A stretch of 6,297 bases of DNA. It comes from an uncultured Saprospiraceae bacterium. Lineage in GTDB: Bacteria > Bacteroidota > Bacteroidia > Chitinophagales > Saprospiraceae. Every line of letters starts with the position of its first letter. The stretch's first letter is position 1. Shown one piece after another: positions 1 through 5,616 of this stretch. The DNA lies in the NCBI GenBank assembly GCA_937959095.1, contig CALGLY010000837.1, forward strand, positions 1 to 6,297. Reading direction: 5' to 3'. The notes under the pieces are model-generated. The model was not told where the DNA came from and did not search any database. It saw only the letters and a program-made list of their open reading frames with translations. Position numbers and translations under genes: made by a program.

Positions 1-1
1 G

Positions 2-613
2 CTCATTAATCATTGTATTCGGGGAATCAATAAAGGCAACTTATACTATCAGGGCGAAATATTGGATTTATATAAAGAAGGCTTGCGCTCCAATTCGCTA
101 CTGGAAAACGGAATGCTCTCTCGATTTACCTATAGCAATATTGTGCGGATAGCTGCCAAAGCAGGCGATTTGGAATGGGGAGAAAGCTTTATACATACCT
201 ACAAAGATTGCCTCGAAAAGAATTTTAAGGAAAATACATTCAGTCTCAATGCTGCGATACTTGCCTATACCCGAAAAAATTATAAACAAGCCCTCGAACA
301 CTTGCAGCATTTCAATTACCGAAACATCATGCTCGCTTTGAGTGCCAAAACCTTACTCCTGAAAATTTACTATGAACAAGGCGAGTGGGAGGTTCTCGAT
401 TCGCATCTGCAAGCAATGAGCAATTACATCCGTCGGCAAAAAAAGGATATTTATCACTATCCGCATTACCTAAATATCATTGGCTATACTAGACGATTAT
501 ATCAATTGAATCCCTATGATAAAGCAGAGCGTACGAAATGTAGAACCCGCATCGAAAAGGAAGAAAATCTAATTGGGAAGGAATGGCTGTTGGAACGTTT
601 GCAACAACTTTAG
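2..613 (+). CDS. C-terminal part of an unrecognised helix-rich protein (5'-truncated by window)
   Basis: The reading frame is open from the first complete codon at base 2 to a TAG stop at 611-613, giving 203 visible residues; the true start lies left of the window. A TTG at 62 sits in the same frame, but nothing marks it as a start because the frame stays open upstream of it. I do not recognise the protein. It looks almost entirely alpha-helical, has no signal peptide or membrane segment in the visible part, and is rich in Tyr, Leu, Lys and Glu. Phrases such as AILAYTRKNYKQALEHLQ and LLLKIYYEQGEWEVLDSHL resemble TPR-like helix pairs (small/Tyr/Ala spacing, K-x-Y-x-x-A-L), so a repeat-type scaffold is possible but unproven. 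The C-terminus ends in a charged helix (RIEKEENLIGKEWLLERL). The stop codon is the first three bases of a dispersed repeat box. Gene reality is well supported by the long open frame; function is unknown. Confidence 0.8.
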   Translation, partial: LINHCIRGINKGNLYYQGEILDLYKEGLRSNSLLENGMLSRFTYSNIVRIAAKAGDLEWGESFIHTYKDCLEKNFKENTFSLNAAILAYTRKNYKQALEHLQHFNYRNIMLALSAKTLLLKIYYEQGEWEVLDSHLQAMSNYIRRQKKDIYHYPHYLNIIGYTRRLYQLNPYDKAERTKCRTRIEKEENLIGKEWLLERLQQL

Positions 614-630
614 GCAATTCACAAGAATTA
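611..630 (+). repeat. Dispersed box, copy A (GGCAATTC subtype)
   Basis: TAGGCAATTCACAAGAATTA matches the first 18 bases of the other copies exactly (compare 3308-3285 read on the minus strand), then diverges. Its first three bases are the stop codon of the upstream gene. It has the same orientation as copy B at 718-741 and no clear inverted partner; a stretch near 859-875 is only weakly similar. Confidence 0.75.
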
Positions 631-650
631 CTACCCAGATAGGTAATGTC

Positions 651-810
651 TGTTTGGCTTGAATTTCTATTCAAGCCTGAATGTGTCCTCGAAACTCTGT
701 TTCGTCCCACTATACTTTAGGTAACTCACAAGAATAAATTAGATAAAAGTGACATGCGAAACGGAGTTTCGATAACACGTTTCGGTTTGAATAGAAATTC
801 AAACCAAACT
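651..810. repeat. Large imperfect inverted repeat with nested hairpins
   Basis: Bases 651-706 and 755-810 are inverted copies of one another: 45 of 56 positions match when I align them by eye. Each arm itself folds into two small hairpins. The left arm has a 9-bp stem 656-664/669-677 (GGCTTGAAT with ATTCAAGCC, loop TTCT) and a 6-bp stem 690-695/699-704 (CGAAAC with GTTTCG). The right arm has CGAAAC/GTTTCG at 757-762/766-771 and a 9-bp stem 784-792/797-805 (GGTTTGAAT with ATTCAAACC). The apex, 707-754, holds box copy B. The element fills most of the spacer between the 5'-truncated gene and the dehydrogenase pair. No open reading frame in it looks real. It could be a degenerate MITE, a structured leader, or a terminator region. 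Confidence 0.8.
718..741 (+). repeat. Dispersed box, copy B (GGTAACTC subtype)
   Basis: Starts TAGGTAACTCACAAGAATAA and continues ATTA, so it is a full-length 24-nt copy. It lies in the apex of the inverted repeat 651-810 rather than in a stem, unlike the copies near 3260-3308 and 5454-5617. Confidence 0.75.
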
Positions 811-825
811 ATTTCAGGTGTAAGA

Positions 826-842
826 CTTTATTCAAAATAAAG
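826..842. repeat. Small perfect hairpin upstream of the dehydrogenase pair
   Basis: CTTTATT (826-832) and AATAAAG (836-842) form a perfect 7-bp stem with a 3-nt loop. The stem is AT-rich and so individually weak evidence. It adds to the series of hairpins that fill 614-842. The remainder, 843-910, is an AT-rich leader in which I see no confident promoter or ribosome binding site. Confidence 0.4.
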
Positions 843-910
843 ATAAAATTTCGCTTTGATTTCTCTTGGTAAAATATTCTTTCCTATCTTGTTTAGATAT
901 ACATATAAAT

Positions 911-1480
911 ATGACAAGAAGAGAGATTTTGCGATACACCGCTTTCGCTACAGGTGCTGCCGTGAGTGCGCCCTTGGCGAGTGCCTTCTTAGTAGGCTGC
1001 CAAAGCGATTTCGATGATAATTATATTCCCGAATTTTTCAAAGAAGAAGAATTTGGCGTAGTAAAACACTTGATGAACACCATCTTACCAAAAACCGATA
1101 GTCCGTCTGCTATACAAGTAGGCGCACATCAGGTATTGGATAAAATGCTTTTGAATGTCTACGCGGAAGAGGATCAATTGGAATTTCGAACAAGCTTTGC
1201 CGCACTAAATACACATCTCAAAGAAGCTGCAGGCGGCAAAAGTTTCGATAGCTTAGGAAATAAAAAACAACTTGTGCTACTGAAAGAATTGGAGCAAGCA
1301 GAAGGCGAGGAATTGGAAGTTGTGAAGAGTGCATATTTGGACATAAAACAGCAAACGATAGCCTATTACTTATCAAGCGAACGAGTGGGAAAAGAATTTT
1401 TAAATTACTTACCTGTGCCAGGCGAATATGAGGCATGTATTTCCTTAGCGGAAGCAGGTGGAAAAGCATGGGCAATATGA
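911..1480 (+). CDS. Gluconate 2-dehydrogenase subunit 3 family protein, Tat/lipoprotein signal
   Basis: The product has 189 residues. I start it at ATG 911 rather than the in-frame TTG at 866, because only the shorter form puts the export signal at the N-terminus. Residues 2-8 are TRREILR, close to the twin-arginine consensus S/T-R-R-x-F-L-K. A hydrophobic stretch follows to LVGC (27-30), which fits a lipobox with Cys30 as the lipidated residue. The mature part has the family pattern (EEFGVVKHLMNTILPKTDSP near 46-65 and FLNYLPVPGEYEAC, then GGKAWA, near the C-terminus). In this family the small subunit escorts a leaderless GMC flavoprotein through the Tat system and stays in the complex. The next gene overlaps its stop by 4 nt and lacks a signal peptide, exactly as that model expects. 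The family name reflects gluconate dehydrogenase, but glucoside 3-dehydrogenases use similar subunits, so the substrate is open. Confidence 0.88.
   Translation: MTRREILRYTAFATGAAVSAPLASAFLVGCQSDFDDNYIPEFFKEEEFGVVKHLMNTILPKTDSPSAIQVGAHQVLDKMLLNVYAEEDQLEFRTSFAALNTHLKEAAGGKSFDSLGNKKQLVLLKELEQAEGEELEVVKSAYLDIKQQTIAYYLSSERVGKEFLNYLPVPGEYEACISLAEAGGKAWAI
1456..1461 (+). promoter_or_regulatory. Possible ribosome binding site before the GMC gene
   Basis: AGGTGG is the only Shine-Dalgarno-like purine run near the overlapping starts. It lies 6 nt before ATG 1468 and 15 nt before ATG 1477. By spacing it favours 1468. The ATGA overlap with the upstream stop favours 1477 through translational coupling. 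The two starts differ by only three residues (MGN). Confidence 0.3.
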
Positions 1481-3189
1481 ATTTTCAAGTAGAAGGACAA
1501 AATGATTACACCTATGACGCTATCGTGATAGGTTCGGGGATAAGTGGTGGTTATGCAGCCATGGAATTGTGCAAAAAAGGCTACAAAACCCTCGTGCTAG
1601 AGCGCGGAGGCAAGGTGACGCATGGCGCGTACAAAACCGCAGGCTATGCCCCTTGGGATTTACCAAATCAAAATATGGTCACTGCCGAAGAAATCGCAAA
1701 GCATTATTTCAAACAAAACCGCTTGCATTGGTGGGTACGCGAAGACCACAAACATTTCATCAATAAAGACGATGAATACCCTTACGATGAAATAGAACGC
1801 TTTGATTGGATTCGAGGACATCACCTCGGCGGGCGTTCCATTATGTGGGGGCGGCATTGCTATCGTTGGAGCGACATTGATTTTGAAGCTAATGCTAAAG
1901 AAGGTATTGCTGTAGATTGGCCAATTCGTTATAAAGATATAGAACCTTGGTACGATTATGTGGAAACCTTCGTAGGCGTAAGTGGGCAAAAAGAAGGACT
2001 TAAACAAGTGCCTGATGGTCGGTTTTTGAAGCCTTTTCAGCTCAATTGCGCGGAACAGCATATGCGCGAATCCATTGCTAATATCTACCCGCAGCGCGTA
2101 GTGACACCAGGGCGTGTTGCCAATCTTTCTGAATATAAACCTGATTTACACAAGGGAAAGCGTGGCGTATGCAAAACCCGAGCGCGTTGTGTGCGAGGCT
2201 GTCCGTATGGCGCGTATTTTAGTAGTCTTTCTGCGACCTTGCCTGTAGCAGAAGAAACGGGCAATTTAAGCATTCGGACACATAGCATTGTGCATGAAAT
2301 TATTTTTGATAAAAAATCAGGTAAAGCAAGCGGCGTGCGCGTGAAGGACACAGAGACAGGCGAAGAATTGGTCTATGAAGCACGTATCATTTTCTGTAAT
2401 GCCAGCACGATTGGCTCAACGGCTATTTTGCTAAATAGTCGCTCCGAAACCTTCCCTGATGGACTAGGAAATGCGAGTGGCGAACTTGGGCATAATATGA
2501 TGGATCATCATTATGGCATGGGTGCATCGGGAGAACTAGAGGGTTTTGAAGATAAATATTATAAAGGACGCAAACCCGTAGGTTTCTACATTCCGCGGTT
2601 CCGAAATATTGATGAAGCTACGCGCCGTAGCGATTATGTACGTGGTTTTGGCTATCAAGGTGGCGCACATAGAGGCCCGAATAAACCCCAAGGCGTAATC
2701 GGGGCAGAGTTGAAAGAGACGATCTTTAAGCCAGGCCCGTATCATGTAGCGATGACTTGCTTTGGCGAATTGCTGCCGTATCATGAAAATAAGATGTTCC
2801 TCAATTTCGATAAATTGGATATGCACGGAATGCCTATCATTACCTTCGATGCGAAGCTACGAGAAAATGAACGCCTTATGCGCCTCGATGGTGTGACTTG
2901 TGCCGAAGAAATGCTAGAAGCAGCAGGTGCTAAAAACATCTATTCCTACAATGATGCTACCGCGCCTGGAGCTTGCATACATGAAATGGGAACAGCCCGC
3001 ATGGGACGCGATAGAAAAACAAGTGTACTGAATAAATGGAATCAGCTACATGATGTACCTAATGTATTCGTGACGGATGGCTCCTGCATGACGAGTGCGG
3101 GTACGCAGAATCCAAGCATTACTTATATGGCACTCACCGCCCGTGCCGTAGATTATGCGGATAAGCAAGTGAATGCAGGGCGTTTGTAA
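1477..3189 (+). CDS. GMC-family FAD-dependent sugar/polyol dehydrogenase, large subunit
   Basis: The product has 570 residues from ATG 1477, whose bases overlap the upstream TGA; ATG 1468 is a close alternative. Residues 19-25 are GSGISGG, the FAD dinucleotide-binding loop, and Glu42 in LVLERGG should bind the adenosine ribose. HLGGRSIMWGRHCYRW (116-131) is the second FAD-binding GMC signature. Cys232, Cys238 and Cys242, followed by PYGA, resemble the cysteine motif that binds a 3Fe-4S cluster in bacterial FAD-glucose dehydrogenase. The C-terminal domain carries HEMGTARMG, with His502 as the expected catalytic base, and TQNPS, with Asn545 as its partner; the spacing agrees with choline oxidase His466/Asn510. 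There is no signal peptide, so export with the Tat-type small subunit just upstream is likely. Expected role: periplasmic oxidation of a sugar, glycoside or polyol, with electrons going to a cytochrome. Specificity (gluconate, glucose, glucoside C3) cannot be read from the sequence. Confidence 0.92.
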   Translation: MNFQVEGQNDYTYDAIVIGSGISGGYAAMELCKKGYKTLVLERGGKVTHGAYKTAGYAPWDLPNQNMVTAEEIAKHYFKQNRLHWWVREDHKHFINKDDEYPYDEIERFDWIRGHHLGGRSIMWGRHCYRWSDIDFEANAKEGIAVDWPIRYKDIEPWYDYVETFVGVSGQKEGLKQVPDGRFLKPFQLNCAEQHMRESIANIYPQRVVTPGRVANLSEYKPDLHKGKRGVCKTRARCVRGCPYGAYFSSLSATLPVAEETGNLSIRTHSIVHEIIFDKKSGKASGVRVKDTETGEELVYEARIIFCNASTIGSTAILLNSRSETFPDGLGNASGELGHNMMDHHYGMGASGELEGFEDKYYKGRKPVGFYIPRFRNIDEATRRSDYVRGFGYQGGAHRGPNKPQGVIGAELKETIFKPGPYHVAMTCFGELLPYHENKMFLNFDKLDMHGMPIITFDAKLRENERLMRLDGVTCAEEMLEAAGAKNIYSYNDATAPGACIHEMGTARMGRDRKTSVLNKWNQLHDVPNVFVTDGSCMTSAGTQNPSITYMALTARAVDYADKQVNAGRL

Positions 3190-3193
3190 AATG

Positions 3194-3225
3194 GATAGTG
3201 CTTTGATTATTGTCGGAAGACTATC
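3194..3225. repeat. Weak stem just after the GMC stop codon
   Basis: GATAGT (3194-3199) and ACTATC (3220-3225) can pair around a 20-nt loop. The stem is short and would be unremarkable alone. It directly abuts the strong hairpin starting at 3226. TAGTGCTTTG (3196-3205) is also nearly repeated as TAGTGCTCTG (3226-3235). Confidence 0.3.
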
Positions 3226-3260
3226 TAGTGCTCTGTCAAGGATGAAATGACAGAGTACTA
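3226..3260. terminator. Hairpin between convergent genes, possible bidirectional terminator
   Basis: TAGTGCTCTGTCA (3226-3238) pairs with TGACAGAGTACTA (3248-3260) as a 13-bp stem with one mismatch and a 9-nt loop. It lies 36 nt after the GMC stop. No U-run follows on either strand, so it is not a textbook intrinsic terminator. Its tail-to-tail location makes a role in 3'-end formation or RNA stability plausible. Its last two bases are shared with the next hairpin. Confidence 0.5.
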
Positions 3261-3308
3261 GGCAATTCGCAAAAATAAATTATTTCATTTATTCTTGTGA
3301 ATTGCCTA
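3259..3308. terminator. Palindrome of two dispersed boxes (copies C and D), probable transcript-end hairpin
   Basis: Copy C (3259-3282, starting TAGGCAATTCGCAAAAATAA) faces copy D (3308-3285 on the minus strand, starting TAGGCAATTCACAAGAATAA). They form a 22-bp stem (3259-3280 with 3287-3308) with one A-C mismatch, one G-U pair and a 6-nt loop. The palindrome ends 8 nt short of the lgt stop codon and sits between convergent genes, so a bidirectional terminator is the simplest function. The same box also occurs in the spacers at 611-741 and 5454-5617, one of them a divergent promoter region, so termination may not be its only role. Confidence 0.65.
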
Positions 3309-3316
3309 ACTCTTAT

Positions 3317-4144
3317 TTATGCTGCTATAGTTTTGGTTTTTCGGAAGAGGAAAAACAGACCAACCAAGATAAAGGGAATACTCAATAATTGCCCTGTACT
3401 TAAGATATTGCCGAAGGCAGATTCAAAGCCTCCTTGGCTGCGCTTGAAGAATTCTATCACGAACCGCGCACTAAACATTAGCACAAAAAACATTCCGAAG
3501 AGTCGTCCAAGATGCTTGCGTGCATCGGTTTTCCAATACATATAATAGAGTACCCAAAATATACCGAAATAGGCAATGGCTTCGTATAGCTGCACGGGAT
3601 GTCGTGCAAAATCTTCACCCAATTGTCGGAAAATGAAGCCCCAAGAGGCATCAGTTTTGCTACCTACGATTTCAGAGTTCATTAGGTTTCCGATACGGAT
3701 AAAGAAACAGGCTAGCGCGGTAGGTACAAGCACGCGGTCGAGTATCCAAAGCATTGGTTTTTTGGAAATACGCTTGGAAAACAGCCACATTGCTACCAAA
3801 ATACCCAAGGCACCGCCATGACTCGCTAAGCCTAAAAAGCCTGTAAATTGAAATTCGGGTTCAAATTTCACAGGCAAAAACATTTCTAGAATATGGTCGC
3901 TGAAATAATCCCAATCATAGAAGAGGCAATGCCCTAGGCGCGCACCGATGATAGTGGCCAATACCAAGTACATCAACAAGCTATCGAGCCATTCATAGGG
4001 GATATTTTCGCGTTTGAAAAAGCTTTTCATAATAAAAAAGCCAATACCAAAACCTGCTACAAAACACAGGCTATACCAACGCAGTGAAAAACTGCCAATA
4101 GAAATAATTTCAGGACTTGGGTTCCAGTCAATAAACCAGATCAT
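3317..4144 (-). CDS. lgt: Prolipoprotein diacylglyceryl transferase
   Basis: This 275-residue inner-membrane enzyme moves diacylglycerol from phosphatidylglycerol to the lipobox cysteine of prolipoproteins, the first step of lipoprotein maturation. The length fits the family. Hydrophobic segments alternate with conserved polar motifs in the expected order: LRWYSLCF (21-28), GARLGHCLFY (67-76), SHGGALG (108-114, His109 matching the essential His103 of E. coli), RIGNLMNSEIVG (150-161, the Lgt signature), RHPVQLYEA (181-189) and ARFVIEFFKR (226-235). The RHPVQLYEA form is typical of Bacteroidota. It starts at ATG 4144, with MIWFIDWNPSPEI preceding the first membrane segment as in relatives. It is the last gene of a three-gene minus-strand group, 78 nt after the HupE-like gene. 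That gap holds only short stems (AACCTGAAGGTT at 4182-4193, GATTGCACAATC at 4203-4214) and no clear promoter, so co-transcription is likely. Confidence 0.96.
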   Translation of the reverse strand: MIWFIDWNPSPEIISIGSFSLRWYSLCFVAGFGIGFFIMKSFFKRENIPYEWLDSLLMYLVLATIIGARLGHCLFYDWDYFSDHILEMFLPVKFEPEFQFTGFLGLASHGGALGILVAMWLFSKRISKKPMLWILDRVLVPTALACFFIRIGNLMNSEIVGSKTDASWGFIFRQLGEDFARHPVQLYEAIAYFGIFWVLYYMYWKTDARKHLGRLFGMFFVLMFSARFVIEFFKRSQGGFESAFGNILSTGQLLSIPFILVGLFFLFRKTKTIAA

Positions 4145-4222
4145 AGTGTTTGTATTTGTGGAATTGTGGAATCGTTTTAGAAACCTGAAGGTTCAATTCA
4201 ACGATTGCACAATCAAAAAAGA

Positions 4223-4801
4223 CTACCAAAATTTTGCATCTAACATTAGTATAAATGCAATGCCTGCCGCTGCACCAGATATAAAAATTGTCCAGTCGCG
4301 CTGCTGCACTTTTAGGATATTCATCACGAAATAGGCTACGCTAAGGACAATTGCCACGATAAAAAGTTGCCCTACTTCTACACCTACATTAAATGCCAAT
4401 AGCGGCTGCACCAAAGATTCGCCTTCCATTAGCATCGACCGAAAAAAATTAGAAAAGCCTAAACCATGTATAAATCCAAAAAACAAAGCTAGCCAATAGT
4501 TTCCTTGCACTTTTCGGTCTCTAGTCCGTTTAGGAAGCACATTGACGATTGCAGTTGCAATGATAGTAACAGGAATTAGAAACTCTATCACATCAGGTGG
4601 AAAAACAAGGACATTTAAAGCGGCTAATGCTAATGTGACAGAATGCCCAATGGTGAAGGCGGTCACTAAAATTAGGACTTCTTTCCATTGCGCCAAGCGA
4701 TAGACCGCGCACAAAGCAATGATGAATAGAATGTGATCATAGCCATTCAAATCGGCAATATGTTCTAAGCCTAATTGGAAATAGGTTTGAAAAAGTGACA
4801 T
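4223..4801 (-). CDS. HupE/UreJ-like integral membrane protein, possible metal permease
   Basis: The product has 192 residues and about five or six hydrophobic segments. It carries the spaced polar motifs of the HupE/UreJ_2 family: GLEH...GYDHILF (His14, Asp22, His23) at the N-terminus, FTIGHSVTLALA with His53, FFGFIHGLGFSNFF with His112, and FNVGVEVGQL with Asn138 and Glu142. In hydrogenase and urease clusters such proteins are thought to move nickel or a related divalent metal, and the buried His/Asp residues would be its ligands. No hydrogenase, urease or other metal gene is in this window, so the metal and partner are unknown. This is the compact form, without the periplasmic N-terminal extension seen in many longer homologues. 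It lies 35 nt downstream of the Uma2-family gene on the same strand, and a TACCTTTG element in that gap suggests it can also have its own promoter. Confidence 0.85.
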   Translation of the reverse strand: MSLFQTYFQLGLEHIADLNGYDHILFIIALCAVYRLAQWKEVLILVTAFTIGHSVTLALAALNVLVFPPDVIEFLIPVTIIATAIVNVLPKRTRDRKVQGNYWLALFFGFIHGLGFSNFFRSMLMEGESLVQPLLAFNVGVEVGQLFIVAIVLSVAYFVMNILKVQQRDWTIFISGAAAGIAFILMLDAKFW

Positions 4802-4820
4802 TTCATTATGATTTTCAGGG

Positions 4821-4828
4821 CAAAGGTA
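4821..4828 (-). promoter_or_regulatory. Possible Bacteroidota -7 promoter element for the HupE-like gene
   Basis: Read on the minus strand this is TACCTTTG, an exact match to the TAnnTTTG -7 consensus of the Bacteroidota primary sigma factor. It ends 19 nt upstream of the ATG at 4801, leaving room for a short leader. I see no good TTTG at the -33 spacing, so the match may be partial or accidental. Confidence 0.4.
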
Positions 4829-4836
4829 TCAAAATC

Positions 4837-5400
4837 CTACTTTAAAAATACGTCTTTTACTTTCAACTCAAAATCTACTAATACTTCGGAAGTAACGCTT
4901 TCCTCTTCTACCCCAAAAGCAGAAATTTCGTAGCGTCCATCGCGTAGACTATGGATTTCTATGGAGCGATAATTAGGGTCAACAATCCAATATTCTGGAA
5001 TGCCATTTTCGAGGTATAAGCTCCTTTTTTCAAAACGGTCTAATTTAAAAGAAGAAGGAGATACGATTTCAACTACCAAATCGGGCGCGCCTTTGATGCC
5101 CCATTCTGCGTCGAATTTGTGACGATTTTCTTTTTTTAGAAAAACTAGATCAGGAATTATCACGGTATCTTCATTCAATACTACTGCTGTAGGGCTAGTG
5201 TATAATTTGCCTAATTTCTTAGAAAGAATAAAAGGGATTAATTGTTCTAGTAAATTAGACTGTACCTCTTGATGCTCGCCAGAAGGGGTATTTCTATGCA
5301 CAAGTTCTCCGTTTATGAGTTCATAAAAATAGGTCGAATTATCGGGAAGTTCGAGTTGAAGAAACTCTTGTATGCCTATCTTTTTCGTTAGTACGGTCAT
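4837..5400 (-). CDS. Uma2-family (DUF820) putative PD-(D/E)XK endonuclease-fold protein
   Basis: The product has 187 residues, the usual size for the family. Recognisable blocks in order are YELINGELV (26-34, Glu27), the helix GEHQEVQSNLLEQL (41-54), VIIPDLVFL (80-88, Asp84), PDLVVEIVSPSS (106-117, Glu111), then DRFEKRSLYLENGIPEYWIVDP (121-142, Lys125). Asp84, Glu111 and the following Lys are the expected acidic/basic core of the restriction-endonuclease-like fold, and all are present, so it is not obviously inactive. Uma2 proteins are abundant in cyanobacteria and some Bacteroidota, where their role is poorly defined; DNA cleavage or a link to mobile DNA is inferred from fold only. There is no partner toxin, methylase or antitoxin beside it. 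It heads the minus-strand group with the HupE-like gene and lgt. Its upstream region holds the 162-nt inverted-repeat element, 54 nt before the ATG. Confidence 0.9.
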   Translation of the reverse strand: MTVLTKKIGIQEFLQLELPDNSTYFYELINGELVHRNTPSGEHQEVQSNLLEQLIPFILSKKLGKLYTSPTAVVLNEDTVIIPDLVFLKKENRHKFDAEWGIKGAPDLVVEIVSPSSFKLDRFEKRSLYLENGIPEYWIVDPNYRSIEIHSLRDGRYEISAFGVEEESVTSEVLVDFELKVKDVFLK

Positions 5401-5454
5401 GAAAAAATTGATTTGTAAGCTAAATTACGATAAAAACCACTAGAAAGCAATTTC

Positions 5455-5616
5455 AGGTAACTCCCAAGAATAAATTGCACATTTTATGCTACTCTTTTTC
5501 CTCCTGATAAATCTTAAAAAAACCTTATGTAGCTAGGCTATACGCGGTTTTTGAATATTTATCAGAAGAAAAAATAACTACCCTAAAATTGAGCAATTTA
5601 TTCTTGGGAGTTACCT
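5455..5616. mobile_element. 162-nt MITE-like element with perfect 24-bp terminal inverted repeats (boxes E and F)
   Basis: The ends 5455-5478 and 5593-5616 are perfect inverted copies, 24 bp each (AGGTAACTCCCAAGAATAAA then TTGC on the left). Symmetry continues inward: CTGATAAAT (5504-5512) pairs with ATTTATCAG (5557-5565), and AAAAACC (5518-5524) with GGTTTTT (5546-5552), leaving an apex around TAGCTAGGCTA. The whole unit could fold as one long imperfect hairpin. It has no coding capacity and lies in the 304-nt spacer between the divergent Uma2 and TonB-receptor genes. The termini are GGTAACTC-subtype copies of the dispersed box. I find no clear target-site duplication (flanks TTTC and TAGC), so transposition is an inference. 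The rest of the spacer (5401-5454, 5617-5704) is AT-rich with only a possible promoter at its right side. Confidence 0.7.

Noticed and set aside
811..819. ATTTCAGGT shared with 5450-5458, next to the left end of the 162-nt element
   Set aside because: A single 9-nt match whose continuation does not follow the box consensus; noted only as a weak hint of shared flank.
489..842. CRISPR array or small-RNA gene reading of the repeated hairpins
   Set aside because: Repeats are not evenly spaced with unique spacers and no cas gene is present; a small RNA is possible, but no promoter and terminator pair can be assigned.
859..875. Possible decayed inverted partner of box copy A (ATTTCTCTTGGTAAAAT)
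   Set aside because: Only about 11 of 17 positions agree with the reverse complement of the box in very AT-rich sequence, which is not distinguishable from chance.
866..910. TTG at 866 as the start of the small-subunit gene
   Set aside because: It would bury the twin-arginine motif and lipobox 15 residues in; ATG 911 gives a normal signal peptide.
1435..1476. ATG 1435 as the start of the GMC gene
   Set aside because: It adds 14 residues unlike the family N-terminus and overlaps the coding end of the upstream gene by 46 nt; 1477 or 1468 fits better.
1660..2826. Minus-strand open frames opposite the GMC gene (1660-2061, 2085-2351, 2536-2826)
   Set aside because: They lie wholly within a well-supported coding region, show no recognisable domain and read as antisense shadows.
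4154..4170. TATTTGTGGAATTG-like stretch resembling the reverse box in the hupE-lgt gap
   Set aside because: The core CTTG is missing and alignment needs gaps, so it is not counted as a seventh copy.
4014..4334. Plus-strand open frame spanning the lgt start, the gap and the HupE-like 3' end
   Set aside because: It is antisense to two confident genes and its translation has no recognisable features.
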